This document shows, in pieces, positions 10,940 to 19,968 of a stretch of DNA of 64,000 nt. Location of the stretch: the NCBI RefSeq assembly GCF_001439925.1, contig NZ_LMBV01000001.1, positions 346,899 through 410,898 on the forward strand, in the 5' to 3' direction. This DNA is from Peribacillus muralis (GTDB taxonomy: Bacteria > Bacillota > Bacilli > Bacillales > DSM-1321). A program made the position numbers and the translations under genes. Below the pieces are notes generated by a model. The model was not told the DNA's origin and did not search any database. It saw only the letters and a list, made by a program, of their open reading frames with translations. Each line of letters begins with the position of its first letter. The stretch's first letter is position 1.

Positions 10940-11470
10940 ATGGATGAGACGAGAAAGAAAATAATCATTCAAGAAATCAATGCCTGGAAGGAAAGTCGAA
11001 TGCTTCCGGAACAATATTGTAATTACCTGCTGGCATTATACTGTGAAGGCGAACGGCCGCCATCTCACCAAAATGAAATCCGAAAAGGTAAAAAAGATCT
11101 CCTTTCCATGCTGTGGATTGGAGCGCTTTTTGCATTTATTGTATTTTTGAATTATTTTACTGAAATACCCATAAGAATGCAAATGCTTCTGACAACTATT
11201 TCAATCATAATCTTTGGAATTATGGTTCGCCGCTTTAGCGGCAGGAAGCTCATATATCAGATATCATTGATGGGAATGGCACTATCCTTGCTTCTTTTGA
11301 CGGTCAGCCTGGCTGATTTCATAGCACCTGGAAAAGCGGGTATCCTTTATATGTTCCTGTTTCTTAATTGCGGATTGTGGATATTACTCGGGATTAAACT
11401 GAAGCTGCTTCATTTCTCGATTGCGGGAGGCTTGGGGATTGTTGTCGCTCTTTCCCTTTTGCTAATCTGA
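10940..11470 (+). CDS. Five-helix membrane protein of unknown function
   Basis: A protein of about 176 residues with a soluble N-terminal part (MDETRKKIIIQEINAWKESR) followed by five hydrophobic segments (roughly residues 60-78, 83-100, 108-130, 135-155 and 158-176). I do not recognise a named family. The ATG at 10940 has a GAGG at suitable distance; an in-frame GTG at 10931 sits too close to that site. It lies between sigA and cccA, a slot where other Bacillus genomes also carry an uncharacterised membrane protein. Confidence 0.75.
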   Translation: MDETRKKIIIQEINAWKESRMLPEQYCNYLLALYCEGERPPSHQNEIRKGKKDLLSMLWIGALFAFIVFLNYFTEIPIRMQMLLTTISIIIFGIMVRRFSGRKLIYQISLMGMALSLLLLTVSLADFIAPGKAGILYMFLFLNCGLWILLGIKLKLLHFSIAGGLGIVVALSLLLI

Positions 11471-11706
11471 ATTCAAGCGGGTTTCAGTGGTTTTGAATGA
11501 AGAATGTAGGGTATTATGAAATATATGTAAGTAAAAGGAAAAATGATTGGAAATATACATGGAATTTTGACAATTTTAAGAAATTATATAATATCTTCTA
11601 TTTTTGGGGTTTTACTTGAAACTCTTTTCAAGTAAAATAATATATAGCTGTTTGTATATAATATTAAATATGGTAAGTTTAGGTTCTACATAGGGGAGGA
11701 ACGACT

Positions 11707-12075
11707 ATGAATCGCAATCCAGTAATACCTTTTATTATTATCATGGTTTTTGGTATTGGACTTATGTTTTTACTTTCGTTTAAAGGTTTGGGTGATGCCA
11801 AAGATCTTGCCAAGGAAAAAGACGGCGGCGCAAAGACTGAAGAATCAGATAGTGCCTCTGCTTCACCTGAGGACATCTATAAACAGAACTGCATCTCATG
11901 TCACGGCAATGCCTATCAGGGCGGTGTCGGACCAGCTCTTAAAGGCGTTGGTGACCATCTGTCGGTAGACGAGGTGAAAGAAGTGATCACGAATGGACGT
12001 GGTGCGATGCCAGCAGGCTTGGTAGAAGAACAGAACATTGACGCCATGGCCAAATATATTCATGGATTGAAATAA
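11707..12075 (+). CDS. cccA: Membrane-anchored cytochrome c-550
   Basis: Small electron carrier of the aerobic respiratory chain. An N-terminal membrane anchor (residues 6-24) leads into a charged linker and a class I cytochrome c domain outside the membrane. The heme motif CISCH lies at residues 62-66 (Cys62, Cys65, His66). The distal ligand is probably Met101 in GAMPAG. The 122-residue length fits CccA. The start has a GGGGAGG Shine-Dalgarno. A terminator follows, so it is probably monocistronic. Confidence 0.95.
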   Translation: MNRNPVIPFIIIMVFGIGLMFLLSFKGLGDAKDLAKEKDGGAKTEESDSASASPEDIYKQNCISCHGNAYQGGVGPALKGVGDHLSVDEVKEVITNGRGAMPAGLVEEQNIDAMAKYIHGLK

Positions 12076-12082
12076 TGTACGA

Positions 12083-12132
12083 AAGCTGACTCAGGAAATC
12101 GTTGGAAGGCGAGGTTTTGGGTCGGTTTTTTT
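12083..12132 (+). terminator. Terminator after cccA
   Basis: Arms AAGCTGACTC (12083-12092) and GGGTCGGTTT (12119-12128) pair with several G-U wobbles, followed by a T run. Confidence 0.65.
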
Positions 12133-12226
12133 GTTTTTAAAATAGAAGCATCGTAATGGAAGGCTTCCTTTTGTCCAGTGCCAGAAAGCGGTTTTTCTCT
12201 TTCTGTAATTTTTTCATGGAACTTGT

Positions 12227-12232
12227 TATAAT
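12227..12232 (+). promoter_or_regulatory. Probable -10 box of the trmK promoter
   Basis: A perfect TATAAT at 12227-12232 lies 57 bases before the preferred trmK start. The -35 is weak. The box overlaps the longest possible upstream start of the frame (TTG 12232), which argues for the downstream ATG. Confidence 0.5.
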
Positions 12233-12288
12233 TGAATGGGAAACGAATTATTTGTAAGACATTATTTGAATTAAGAGAGTTGATGAAT

Positions 12289-12996
12289 ATGAATCATGAA
12301 AGACTATCAATGAGATTGGAACGAGTTGCCATACATATTCCTAAAGGAAGCATCTTGGCCGATATCGGTTCTGACCATGCTTATTTGCCTTGCTATGCAG
12401 TAAGTAACGGCCTGTGTGACCGTGCCATTGCCGGAGAGGTCGTGGAAGGTCCCTATCAGTCCGCACGAAAGCAAGTGGCAATGACGGGGCTTGAGGCTAA
12501 GATAGAGGTGCGTAAAGGAGACGGACTGGAAGTTTTGAATCCCGATGAAGCGACATGCATTACGATTTGCGGCATGGGAGGGACGTTGATTTCAAGCATA
12601 TTGGAAAGCGGCAAAGAAAAACTAGGCACGGTAAAAAGGCTTATTCTTCAGCCGAATGTCGGGGCATCACATGTGCGTAACTGGCTGATCGATAACGGCT
12701 GGGAGCTAAGTGGCGAAGAAATTCTAGAAGAAGATGGAAAAATCTACGAAATTTTAATGGCCGAAAAAGGGGACCCGCTTCGCCCATATCGCGTAAACAA
12801 GCAAAAGGGCCTCATGTTCGGACCATATTTAACAAATGAATTCAGTAGCACTTTCGTCAAGAAATGGCAGCTGGAGAAAAAACATTTGCATAGAATCATC
12901 GAGCAGTTGGATGAAAGCGGACGCAGCGGACTGGAAAAGAAGCGCAATGACCTACAAGCGCAAATATCGATAATTGAGGAGGTGCTAAAAAGGTGA
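12289..12996 (+). CDS. trmK: tRNA (adenine(22)-N1)-methyltransferase TrmK
   Basis: SAM-dependent enzyme that methylates N1 of A22 in tRNAs. The Rossmann SAM-binding core appears as ILADIGSDHAYLPCYAV, followed by the catalytic-region motif ITICGMGGTLISSIL. The C-terminal part is a helical tail. ATG 12289 follows an AAGAGAG ribosome site; the frame is open further upstream, but a TATAAT lies there. Its stop overlaps the GTG start of yqfO by four bases, so the two are coupled, as in B. subtilis. Confidence 0.94.
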   Translation: MNHERLSMRLERVAIHIPKGSILADIGSDHAYLPCYAVSNGLCDRAIAGEVVEGPYQSARKQVAMTGLEAKIEVRKGDGLEVLNPDEATCITICGMGGTLISSILESGKEKLGTVKRLILQPNVGASHVRNWLIDNGWELSGEEILEEDGKIYEILMAEKGDPLRPYRVNKQKGLMFGPYLTNEFSSTFVKKWQLEKKHLHRIIEQLDESGRSGLEKKRNDLQAQISIIEEVLKR

Positions 12997-14111
12997 AGAC
13001 GGTAAACGGTACCCAAATCATTGAACTGTTCGAACAATTCTCCCCAAAGCAATTTGCCATGGAGGGAGATCCGATCGGGATTCATGTCGGCCAGCTCAAC
13101 AAGCCTGTTAAGAAAGTCATGATTGCCCTTGATGTGTTGGAAGAGGTCGTGGACGAAGCGATCGAACAGGGGGTTGAATTAATCATCGCCCATCATCCGC
13201 TTATATACCGGCCATTAAAACGAATCGATACGATGACTGCCGGTGGGCGTATCATCGAAAAACTGATCAAACATGACATCGCCGTTTATGCTGCACATAC
13301 CAATTTGGATGTCGCAAACGGGGGTGTGAACGATTTACTTGCCGAGGCGCTTCAATTACAGGACACACAAGTGCTTGTGCCGACTTATGAGACGACCTTA
13401 AAGAAAATGGTCGTGTATGTTCCAAAGGCCGATGAACAAAACGTGAGGGACGCACTAGGTAGGGCGGGTGCAGGAGCGATCGGAAATTACAGCCATTGTT
13501 CGTTTTCGTCGGAAGGCACAGGCCGCTTTTTGCCCGGCGAAGGCAGTGAACCGGTCATCGGCTCTAAAGGTAAACTTGAAGATGTAGCCGAAATGCGGAT
13601 CGAAACGGTATTCCCGGAGAGTATCGAAAAGAAAGTGCTGGCTGCGATGATGAAGGCCCACCCATATGAGGAGGTCGCTTACGACATATATCAACTTGAG
13701 AATCAGGGTGAAACGCTTGGATTAGGGAAGATCGGTGTCCTAGCTGAAGAAATGACACTTGAACAGTTTTCCGAACATGTGAAAGTGACGCTCGATGTTG
13801 ATAGGGTAAGGGTCGTTGGTGATTTGCAAAGCCCTATTAAAAAAGTCGCTGTACTTGGCGGAGACGGCAATAAATACGTTACGACTGCTAAATTCAAGGG
13901 TGCGGATGTGTATGTTACAGGCGATATGTATTATCATACGGCTCATGACGCGATGATGCTCGGCTTGAATATTGTCGACCCTGGCCATAATGTTGAAAAA
14001 GTGATGAAAAAAGGCGTTGCCCTGATACTTGAAAAAATGTGTCGCGAGCGGAACTTCGATGTCGAATTCATTCCATCCAAGTTGAATACCGATCCTTTCC
14101 GTTTCATCTGA
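12993..14111 (+). CDS. yqfO: Nif3-like dinuclear metal center hexameric protein
   Basis: NIF3/YbgI superfamily protein of 372 residues. Conserved metal ligands appear in IIAHHPLIYRP and AAHTNLDV near the N-terminus and in TGDMYYHTAHDA near the C-terminus. An inserted PII-like domain (about residues 130-230, containing HPYEEVAYDIY) is typical of the long Gram-positive form. The precise reaction is unsettled; a GTP cyclohydrolase-like role has been suggested for relatives. It starts with GTG overlapping the trmK stop. Confidence 0.93.
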   Translation: MKTVNGTQIIELFEQFSPKQFAMEGDPIGIHVGQLNKPVKKVMIALDVLEEVVDEAIEQGVELIIAHHPLIYRPLKRIDTMTAGGRIIEKLIKHDIAVYAAHTNLDVANGGVNDLLAEALQLQDTQVLVPTYETTLKKMVVYVPKADEQNVRDALGRAGAGAIGNYSHCSFSSEGTGRFLPGEGSEPVIGSKGKLEDVAEMRIETVFPESIEKKVLAAMMKAHPYEEVAYDIYQLENQGETLGLGKIGVLAEEMTLEQFSEHVKVTLDVDRVRVVGDLQSPIKKVAVLGGDGNKYVTTAKFKGADVYVTGDMYYHTAHDAMMLGLNIVDPGHNVEKVMKKGVALILEKMCRERNFDVEFIPSKLNTDPFRFI

Positions 14112-14119
14112 AACAAAAA

Positions 14120-14149
14120 AAGGCAGCCATTGCGGCTGTCTTTTTTTTG
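14120..14149. terminator. Bidirectional terminator between yqfO and ispH
   Basis: GGCAGCC/GGCTGTC arms are flanked by an A run on the left and eight T residues on the right. It could serve both convergent genes. Confidence 0.85.
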
Positions 14150-14150
14150 T

Positions 14151-15095
14151 TTATTTCTTCACTTTAATTTTAGGTAAGATTTTATGCAATGGCGTTTTCT
14201 TTTCGGTATCCCAGGTCGATTCATCGTTCGGTTCATACTTTTCCAGGAATGTTATGACCTCTTTTGTAATCGGGGTAGGTGTGGATGCCCCGGAAGTGAC
14301 AGCAACCGTTTTGGCATCTTTCAGCCATTCAAGGTTCAGCTCTGAAATATCAGCGATTCGATAGGCGGTCGTGGTTGCGATTTCCTCTGAAACCTGTGCC
14401 AAGCGGTTTGAGTTATTACTCTTCGGATCACCAACGACAATTAAAACATCAGCTTCGCCAGCTTGCTGGGCGACGGCTTCTTGACGTACCTGTGTCGCTA
14501 AACAAATTTCCTTATGAACTTCGGCATGGGGGAATTTTCCCTTCACCTTATCCATGATATCCAGAACATCCCATTGGCTCATCGTCGTTTGGTTGGTCAC
14601 GATGATCTTATCACTATTCAAAGTCAACGCGTCGACATCTTCATCTTTTTGAACGAGGTGGACGACATCGGGAGCGACTCCGACTGCGCCCTCTGGCTCC
14701 GGATGGCCTTTCTTGCCAATATAGATGATTTGATAGCCTTCCGCTTCTTTTTCACGAATCAAGTCATGGGTGGCCGTAACATCGGGACATGTTGCATCAA
14801 GGGTCACCAGTCCTTTTTCTTTAGCGATCCTCCTGATTTCAGGGGAAACGCCGTGAGCCGTAAAAATGACGGTTCCGCCATCCACTTGCTCGATGATATC
14901 GTTGCGGTTGCTGCCGTCCAATGTGATGATTCCTTCTTCTTCAAATGCATCGGTAACATGTTTGTTATGGACAATCATCCCCAAAATGTAGATGGGACGT
15001 GGCAATGTTTTATCTAAAGCCGCATTTCGGGCGATGACCATGGCATCAACGACGCCATAACAATAGCCGCGCGGGGATATTTTAATCACTTTCAT
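14151..15095 (-). CDS. ispH: 4-hydroxy-3-methylbut-2-enyl diphosphate reductase IspH
   Basis: Last enzyme of the non-mevalonate isoprenoid pathway. It reduces HMBPP to IPP and DMAPP using a [4Fe-4S] cluster. The three cluster cysteines are visible in [16 protein letters not shown] and HKEICLAT. The 314-residue length is normal. The AAGGAGG Shine-Dalgarno precedes the ATG at 15095. IspG, the previous enzyme in the pathway, is encoded in the same window at 22.6 kb. Confidence 0.98.
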   Translation of the reverse strand: MKVIKISPRGYCYGVVDAMVIARNAALDKTLPRPIYILGMIVHNKHVTDAFEEEGIITLDGSNRNDIIEQVDGGTVIFTAHGVSPEIRRIAKEKGLVTLDATCPDVTATHDLIREKEAEGYQIIYIGKKGHPEPEGAVGVAPDVVHLVQKDEDVDALTLNSDKIIVTNQTTMSQWDVLDIMDKVKGKFPHAEVHKEICLATQVRQEAVAQQAGEADVLIVVGDPKSNNSNRLAQVSEEIATTTAYRIADISELNLEWLKDAKTVAVTSGASTPTPITKEVITFLEKYEPNDESTWDTEKKTPLHKILPKIKVKK

Positions 15096-15221
15096 CTATG
15101 TGTCCTCCTTCAAAGGCAAGAAACTCTTACTCTTTATACCTTTCTATTATATAAGACCATAGATGATATTACAAAACATCCTATTTCTTTAAAATCAGTT
15201 ACTGGTTATTTTTTTTGGAAT

Positions 15222-15908
15222 TCATATATAAAGCTTGGGTCCGGATGATCTTTCCCTTCTGCCCGCAGGACGAATCCGTGAGGTGGGCGCAGCCTCAGGC
15301 GGTGTCTCCTTTTGATTCGGCTTTGGCGTTTCCGCAACGTTTGTTTGTGTCACTGACTCAGTTTCGCCAACAACGGATGTTGCCCCGTTCTCGGTATCTC
15401 CAGATGACGATATGCTCCGGAATAATTTCCACATGGACGGCAAGTTTTTAATCACGGGTCCGTATTGTTGCACCATGGGGGTGAATTGTTCGGCTGCCTG
15501 AAGCACCTTTTGCGTGTTAGCTAACATATTGTTCAAGGAATCCGGGTTTTTTAATGTTTCCAAAATCCCCCCACCGCTGCTTCTCGATGAACTTTGGTTA
15601 CTGGAAGCGGCGGGTGCGAATAAGTTAGGAGGAGCTGCCTTTTGTTTGGACTTGCCAAGTATCTTCGACAGCAATCCTTCCTTTTTTGCCGGTGGCATAT
15701 CCTGCCGCTGCTGCTGGCCGAATGGTGCCCTGAAACCATTTGGCCCTGGCTGTGCCTGTGGTCCGTTTGGTCCAATTGGCTGCCGCATCGGCTGGAAAGC
15801 TTGAGGCATCTGCATCTGCTGTCTATATGGTGTGGGAGGCTGCTGCATCCTCCGACCACGGGGTGGCCCAAAACCGGGTCCGGGTTGACGATTTCTATCT
15901 TGGAACAT
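15222..15908 (-). CDS. yqfQ: YqfQ/VrrA family protein, proline- and glutamine-rich
   Basis: A protein of about 228 residues. Its N-terminal third is very rich in Pro, Gln, Gly and Arg (low complexity, residues 1-75). A more ordered middle follows (LLSKILGKSK, SLNNMLANTQKVLQAAEQFTP), then an acidic-to-basic tail. This is the layout of the YqfQ/VrrA family, whose function is unknown. ATG 15908 is spaced well from an AGGAGG; the in-frame GTG at 15917 is too close to it. In B. subtilis yqfQ likewise neighbours ispH. Confidence 0.82.
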   Translation of the reverse strand: MFQDRNRQPGPGFGPPRGRRMQQPPTPYRQQMQMPQAFQPMRQPIGPNGPQAQPGPNGFRAPFGQQQRQDMPPAKKEGLLSKILGKSKQKAAPPNLFAPAASSNQSSSRSSGGGILETLKNPDSLNNMLANTQKVLQAAEQFTPMVQQYGPVIKNLPSMWKLFRSISSSGDTENGATSVVGETESVTQTNVAETPKPNQKETPPEAAPTSRIRPAGRRERSSGPKLYI

Positions 15909-16130
15909 AGGTTTCACCTCCTCTGATTTTATGAGCTGATGTATTTCTCTCTATAAATTATGCAACTCGGCAAAAAAGGTTTGAGGAAAGAGTGACTGTG
16001 CTGTTGTGAAGTGACCGGAAAGAAGGTAAGATGGTAACGGTAGTCTTTTAGCTCCATGTCTGCGGGGGATACGCTATGACCAGGACAGGGGCTTTTCGTT
16101 TGCAAGAGTCCATTTTAAGAGAACTAGCCT

Positions 16131-16320
16131 CAGCGCTTGCGCAATATATTGTAATCCAGCTCCAGCACCTAGCTCACTGTGAAAAAGATGATCGCCCTCA
16201 TAAGGCAAAAACCGCCTTTTGGGTCAATCCCTATTTTCATACGTGAGCTGACCAAGGTGCTTGCGCTTTTTGTGTAATCCAGGTCCAGCACTGACCAAGG
16301 TGCTTGCGCTTTTCGTGTGA
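16131..16320. repeat. Short intergenic repeats before cshB
   Basis: The 28-base stretch beginning CTGACCAAGGTGCTTGCGC at 16248 recurs at 16291, a 43-base step, with one mismatch. A third, partial relative (CGCTTGCGCAATATATTG, then CCAGCTCCAGCACC) begins near 16133. CAGCACCTAGCTCAC (about 16163-16177) is almost the reverse complement of GTGAGCTGACCAAGGTGCT downstream, so the block can fold. The rest of the 15909-16377 gap holds no gene I can support. Confidence 0.7.
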
Positions 16321-16333
16321 AATTTATTATAAT
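16304..16333 (+). promoter_or_regulatory. Possible cshB promoter inside the repeat
   Basis: TTGCGC at 16304-16309 and TATAAT at 16328-16333 are 18 bases apart, about 45 bases before the cshB ATG. The -35 lies within the second copy of the 43-base repeat. Confidence 0.45.
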
Positions 16334-16377
16334 AACAGGACATGTCTAATGACTGACAAGAATAAAGGAGTTTTCTG

Positions 16378-17691
16378 ATGAAACAAAACCAATTTGAACG
16401 ATTTAATTTGAAAAGCTACATTCTAGATGCGGTTCGTACTTTAGGGTTCGATAAGCCGACGGAAATTCAAGAACGCGTGCTTCCGTCGCTTTTAAAGGGA
16501 AGTAGCTTAATTGGACAGTCGCAGACAGGTACAGGAAAGACACATTCCTATTTGCTGCCGATTATGAACAGGCTTGATGCTAGTAAAAATGAAGTTCAAG
16601 CGATTATTTCCGCACCAACCCGTGAGTTAGCGAACCAAATCTACAAAGAAGCTTTGAAAATTGCCGACCATTTCCCTGAGGATGAGCAGATTTCTGTTCG
16701 TTGTTTTATAGGTGGTACGGATAAGCAGCGGATGATTGATAAATTGAAAACACAGCCACAGCTTGTAATAGGAACGCCAGGCCGAATCAAGGATTTGGTC
16801 GAGGCTCAGGCGCTTCAGGTTTATACGGCAAAAATGCTTGTAGTCGATGAAGCGGACCTTATGCTGGACATGGGATTCCTGGAAGATGTCGATCTATTCG
16901 CGTCGCGTATGGCTGAAAAAATCCAAATGCTTGTCTTCTCGGCAACCATCCCGGAAAAATTGAAGCCGTTTTTGAATAAATATATGGAAAATCCGAAGTA
17001 TGTTCAAGTTAATCCGAAGCAGGCGACCGCCGCGAAGATCGAGCACGTTTTGGTACCGCTTCGCCACCGTAACAGAGAGCAGCTGCTTCATGATATCATC
17101 GTTCGTTATAATCCTTATTTGGCGATCGTATTCACGAACACAAAGAAAATGGCCGATCATGTGGCTAATTCCTTGATCGAAAAAGGGCTGAATGTCGGTC
17201 GTATTCATGGGGATTTAACGCCTCGTGAGCGGAAAAAAATGATGAAGCAAATCAATGATCTTGAGTATCAATTCATCGTTGCGACAGATTTGGCTTCCCG
17301 TGGAATCGATATCGAAGGTGTCAGTCATATCATTAACTATGAATTGCCTACAGATCTTGATTTTTACATCCATAGGACAGGAAGGACAGCTCGTGCAGGA
17401 TATTCAGGCATTGCCGCAACCCTTTATGATACTTCAGATGAAGATTCGCTGAATCGTCTGGAAAAAATGGGCATTGAATTTCGTGATGCAGATATCCAGA
17501 ACGGGGATTGGGTTGATATAGACGAACGTAATAAACGGAAAAACCGTAAAAAACAAAAATCTGATATCGATGTTAAAGCGAGCAGGCACGTCAAGAAGCC
17601 TACTAAAGTCAAGCCGGGTTACAAGAAGAAAATCCAACGTGATGTGGAAAACTTCAAAAAACGCGAACGTCGTATACAGAGAAAGAAATAG
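16378..17691 (+). CDS. cshB: DEAD-box RNA helicase CshB
   Basis: ATP-dependent RNA helicase linked to cold adaptation and ribosome or mRNA metabolism. All core motifs are present: Q motif (KPTEIQERVLP), motif I (SQTGTGKT), Ia (PTRELA), Ib (GTPGR), II (VDEADLM, so DEAD), III (SAT) and VI (HRTGRTAR). The C-terminal tail is lysine- and arginine-rich and probably contacts RNA. The 437-residue length and the position before nfo match B. subtilis CshB (YqfR). Shine-Dalgarno AAGGAG precedes ATG 16378. Confidence 0.95.
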   Translation: MKQNQFERFNLKSYILDAVRTLGFDKPTEIQERVLPSLLKGSSLIGQSQTGTGKTHSYLLPIMNRLDASKNEVQAIISAPTRELANQIYKEALKIADHFPEDEQISVRCFIGGTDKQRMIDKLKTQPQLVIGTPGRIKDLVEAQALQVYTAKMLVVDEADLMLDMGFLEDVDLFASRMAEKIQMLVFSATIPEKLKPFLNKYMENPKYVQVNPKQATAAKIEHVLVPLRHRNREQLLHDIIVRYNPYLAIVFTNTKKMADHVANSLIEKGLNVGRIHGDLTPRERKKMMKQINDLEYQFIVATDLASRGIDIEGVSHIINYELPTDLDFYIHRTGRTARAGYSGIAATLYDTSDEDSLNRLEKMGIEFRDADIQNGDWVDIDERNKRKNRKKQKSDIDVKASRHVKKPTKVKPGYKKKIQRDVENFKKRERRIQRKK

Positions 17692-17703
17692 GGGAGAAAT
17701 CAG

Positions 17704-18597
17704 ATGCTGAAGATTGGATCGCATGTTTCAATGAGCGGGAAAAATATGCTTCTTGCTGCGAGTCAAGAAGCGGTTTCGTATGGCTCCAACACATTCATGA
17801 TCTATACGGGAGCCCCTCAAAATACAAGACGTAAAAAAATCGAGGATTTAAATATCGAGGCTGGAAGATTGCATATGGAGGCGAATGGCATGACTGACAT
17901 CGTCGTCCATGCCCCATATATCATCAACATAGCAAATACGACCAATCCAGCCACATACGAGCTTGGAGTCAACTTCCTACGCAGCGAAATCGACCGGACC
18001 GAAGCGATTGGTTCAAGGCAAATCGTCCTTCACCCAGGTGCGCACGTTGGTGCTGGTAGTGAAATGGGAATTAAACGGATCATTGAAGGCTTGAATGAAG
18101 TGCTAACTGCCGACGATAAAGTTCAAATCGCGCTTGAAACGATGGCTGGTAAAGGGACTGAATGTGGCAGGTCATTCGAGGAGCTGGCGATGATCATCGA
18201 TGGTGTAACCCATAACGAAAAATTATCGGTATGTTTCGATACTTGCCATACTCATGATGCCGGGTATAATATCATTGAAGATTTCGATGGTGTCCTAAAT
18301 GAATTTGATAAATTGGTTGGTATTGACCGCATTAAAGTCCTTCATATCAACGATAGTAAAAATGAACGCGGCATGCGCAAGGACCGCCATGAAAACATTG
18401 GATTCGGTCATATCGGATTTAAGGCGTTAAATGAGATTGTCCATCATCCACAGTTAGGCGCTGTTCCTAAAATACTGGAAACGCCTTATGTAGGGGAAGA
18501 CAAGAAAGATAAAAAGCCACCTTATAAATATGAAATCGATATGTTTAAGAACAAACAATTTGACGAAGAATTACTGGAAAAGATCAGACTCCAATAA
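17704..18597 (+). CDS. nfo: Endonuclease IV (AP endonuclease Nfo)
   Basis: Zinc-dependent apurinic/apyrimidinic endonuclease for base excision repair. It is a TIM-barrel protein of 297 residues. Metal-ligand motifs are clear: [32 protein letters not shown] and [20 protein letters not shown]. It follows cshB after 12 bases with its own GGGGAG ribosome site, so the two probably share a transcript. A strong bidirectional hairpin follows. Confidence 0.97.
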   Translation: MLKIGSHVSMSGKNMLLAASQEAVSYGSNTFMIYTGAPQNTRRKKIEDLNIEAGRLHMEANGMTDIVVHAPYIINIANTTNPATYELGVNFLRSEIDRTEAIGSRQIVLHPGAHVGAGSEMGIKRIIEGLNEVLTADDKVQIALETMAGKGTECGRSFEELAMIIDGVTHNEKLSVCFDTCHTHDAGYNIIEDFDGVLNEFDKLVGIDRIKVLHINDSKNERGMRKDRHENIGFGHIGFKALNEIVHHPQLGAVPKILETPYVGEDKKDKKPPYKYEIDMFKNKQFDEELLEKIRLQ

Positions 18598-18610
18598 TAT
18601 TCTAACGTAT

Positions 18611-18649
18611 AAAGGGACGATTCATCCAATAAAGGATGAATCGTCCTTT
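18611..18649. terminator. Bidirectional terminator between nfo and yqfT
   Basis: AAAGGGACGATTCATCC pairs with GGATGAATCGTCCTTT around a six-base loop. It separates convergent genes. Confidence 0.88.
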
Positions 18650-18709
18650 CATTTTGCATTTGTTTAAGTATGACTTTTCAAAGACTGCCGGAAAATTGGC
18701 CAAGACCTT

Positions 18710-18970
18710 TTAAAAAGTGGAAGTAAGGTTGTTGAATAGGGATTCTATTTCCCTGGCCGTGCTTGCTCCGGCGACTTTTGTGATTTGTCCCAATACGGTT
18801 TGCCTTTGCCGGATATCGAAAATGTTAATATTTTTACCTGCTAGAAGCGCAGTGATATCCTGTGCTTGTTTTTGCGTAAGAGCAACCTTATGCTGCCTGG
18901 CAAGGGAAAGCAGTTCATCGGGGCGAATATTGTTGATTTTATGATTGACCATCATTTCGAATAATTTCAA
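18710..18970 (-). CDS. yqfT: YqfT, DUF2624 family protein
   Basis: An 86-residue, mostly helical soluble protein (MKLFEMMVNHKINNIRPDELL...). It matches the DUF2624/YqfT family in length, sequence style and position after nfo. The function is unknown. AAGGAGGAG precedes the ATG at 18970. It converges on nfo. Confidence 0.85.
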   Translation of the reverse strand: MKLFEMMVNHKINNIRPDELLSLARQHKVALTQKQAQDITALLAGKNINIFDIRQRQTVLGQITKVAGASTAREIESLFNNLTSTF

Positions 18971-19110
18971 ACGATCTCCTCCTTTTTTAAAACATATGAA
19001 GGAGGAAGGCGTATGTGAACATGAAACTTCGATTTGAATGGCAGGTACTGAATTCAGCTAACGATTTTTGGCAGTTCAGGGCTTATGTGCCCCTTAGGAG
19101 GTCAGGATTC

Positions 19111-19166
19111 TTTACATTCGCACTTCTTTGTTTTATACTAACGATTGTTAATCGTAATGATTCTTA
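19111..19166 (+). promoter_or_regulatory. Sigma-A promoter with Zur operator, znuC-znuB-zur
   Basis: TTTACA (19111-19116) and TATACT (19134-19139) have a 17-base spacer. Just downstream, TCGTAATGATTCTTA at 19152-19166 matches the B. subtilis Zur box core (TCGTAATNATTACGA) perfectly in its left half and partly in the right. It overlaps a perfect ACGATT/AATCGT palindrome at 19141-19155. A zinc-loaded Zur dimer there would block transcription of its own operon. Position and sequence are seen; the regulation is inferred. Confidence 0.78.
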
Positions 19167-19182
19167 AAAAATAGGTGATATC

Positions 19183-19947
19183 TTGGATAATGTAGGAAAC
19201 CCAATAGTTAAAATAGAAGATATATCATACAAATATACGAAAGATCTGGTGCTCGAACATGTTTCGCTTGAAATTCCGAAAGGGGCTTTCTTGGCAATCG
19301 TCGGACCAAATGGATCAGGTAAGTCAACGCTTTTGAAGCTGCTGCTCGGACTGTTCAAACTCCAAAAAGGTAATATAGAAATATTCGGGGAAGACATACG
19401 ACGCTTTAAAGCTTGGCAACGGGTCGGGTTCGTTTCACAAAAGGCGAATTCCTTTAACTCTGGATTCCCTGCAACTGTATTCGAAGTGGTTCAGAGCGGG
19501 CTGACCAAAAAAATTGGACTATTCAAGTTTGCAAGCAAAGAAGACAAGCGCCTGGTAAAGAATGCCCTCGAATCCGTTGACATGCTTGAATATCAGAACC
19601 GCAATATCGGTGAATTGTCCGGAGGGCAGCAACAGAGGGTCTTCATTGCCCGCTCGCTAGTCAGTGAGCCGGAATTGATGATTTTGGATGAGCCCACAGT
19701 CGGAGTTGATTCAAAAAATGTCCACCAATTTTATGAAATGCTTGAGATGCTGAACAAAAAGTTAGGAATTACCTTGATTTTGGTAACTCATGACGTCGGT
19801 ACCGTCACCGATAAAGTCACACATGTAGCCTGTTTGAATAAAAAGCTTCATTTTCATGGGGATGCTTGTGAATATAATGAGTTGGATGAAGGTGAGCTTT
19901 CATCGATTTATGGACATGGCGTCCAGTTTTTACATCATGATCATTAA
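19183..19947 (+). CDS. znuC: Zinc ABC transporter ATP-binding protein
   Basis: ATPase of a ZnuABC/AdcABC-type zinc importer. Walker A is GPNGSGKST, the signature is LSGGQQQRV, and Walker B is LMILDEPTVGVD, followed by the H-loop VTHD. The 254-residue length is typical. TTG 19183 is the start, with an AGGTGAT site five bases upstream; no ATG is better placed. It is followed after 21 bases by the permease gene and then zur, which supports zinc over manganese as substrate. Confidence 0.92.
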   Translation: MDNVGNPIVKIEDISYKYTKDLVLEHVSLEIPKGAFLAIVGPNGSGKSTLLKLLLGLFKLQKGNIEIFGEDIRRFKAWQRVGFVSQKANSFNSGFPATVFEVVQSGLTKKIGLFKFASKEDKRLVKNALESVDMLEYQNRNIGELSGGQQQRVFIARSLVSEPELMILDEPTVGVDSKNVHQFYEMLEMLNKKLGITLILVTHDVGTVTDKVTHVACLNKKLHFHGDACEYNELDEGELSSIYGHGVQFLHHDH

Positions 19948-19968
19948 AAAGTTTTGGAGGATAGGCCA

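Noticed and set aside
12232..12288. N-terminal extension of TrmK from TTG 12232
   Set aside because: A TATAAT promoter element overlaps that codon, and a better ribosome site lies before ATG 12289.
15909..16130. Structured RNA gene between yqfQ and cshB
   Set aside because: There are some GC-rich stretches, but I could not match any known RNA family or draw a convincing extended fold by eye.
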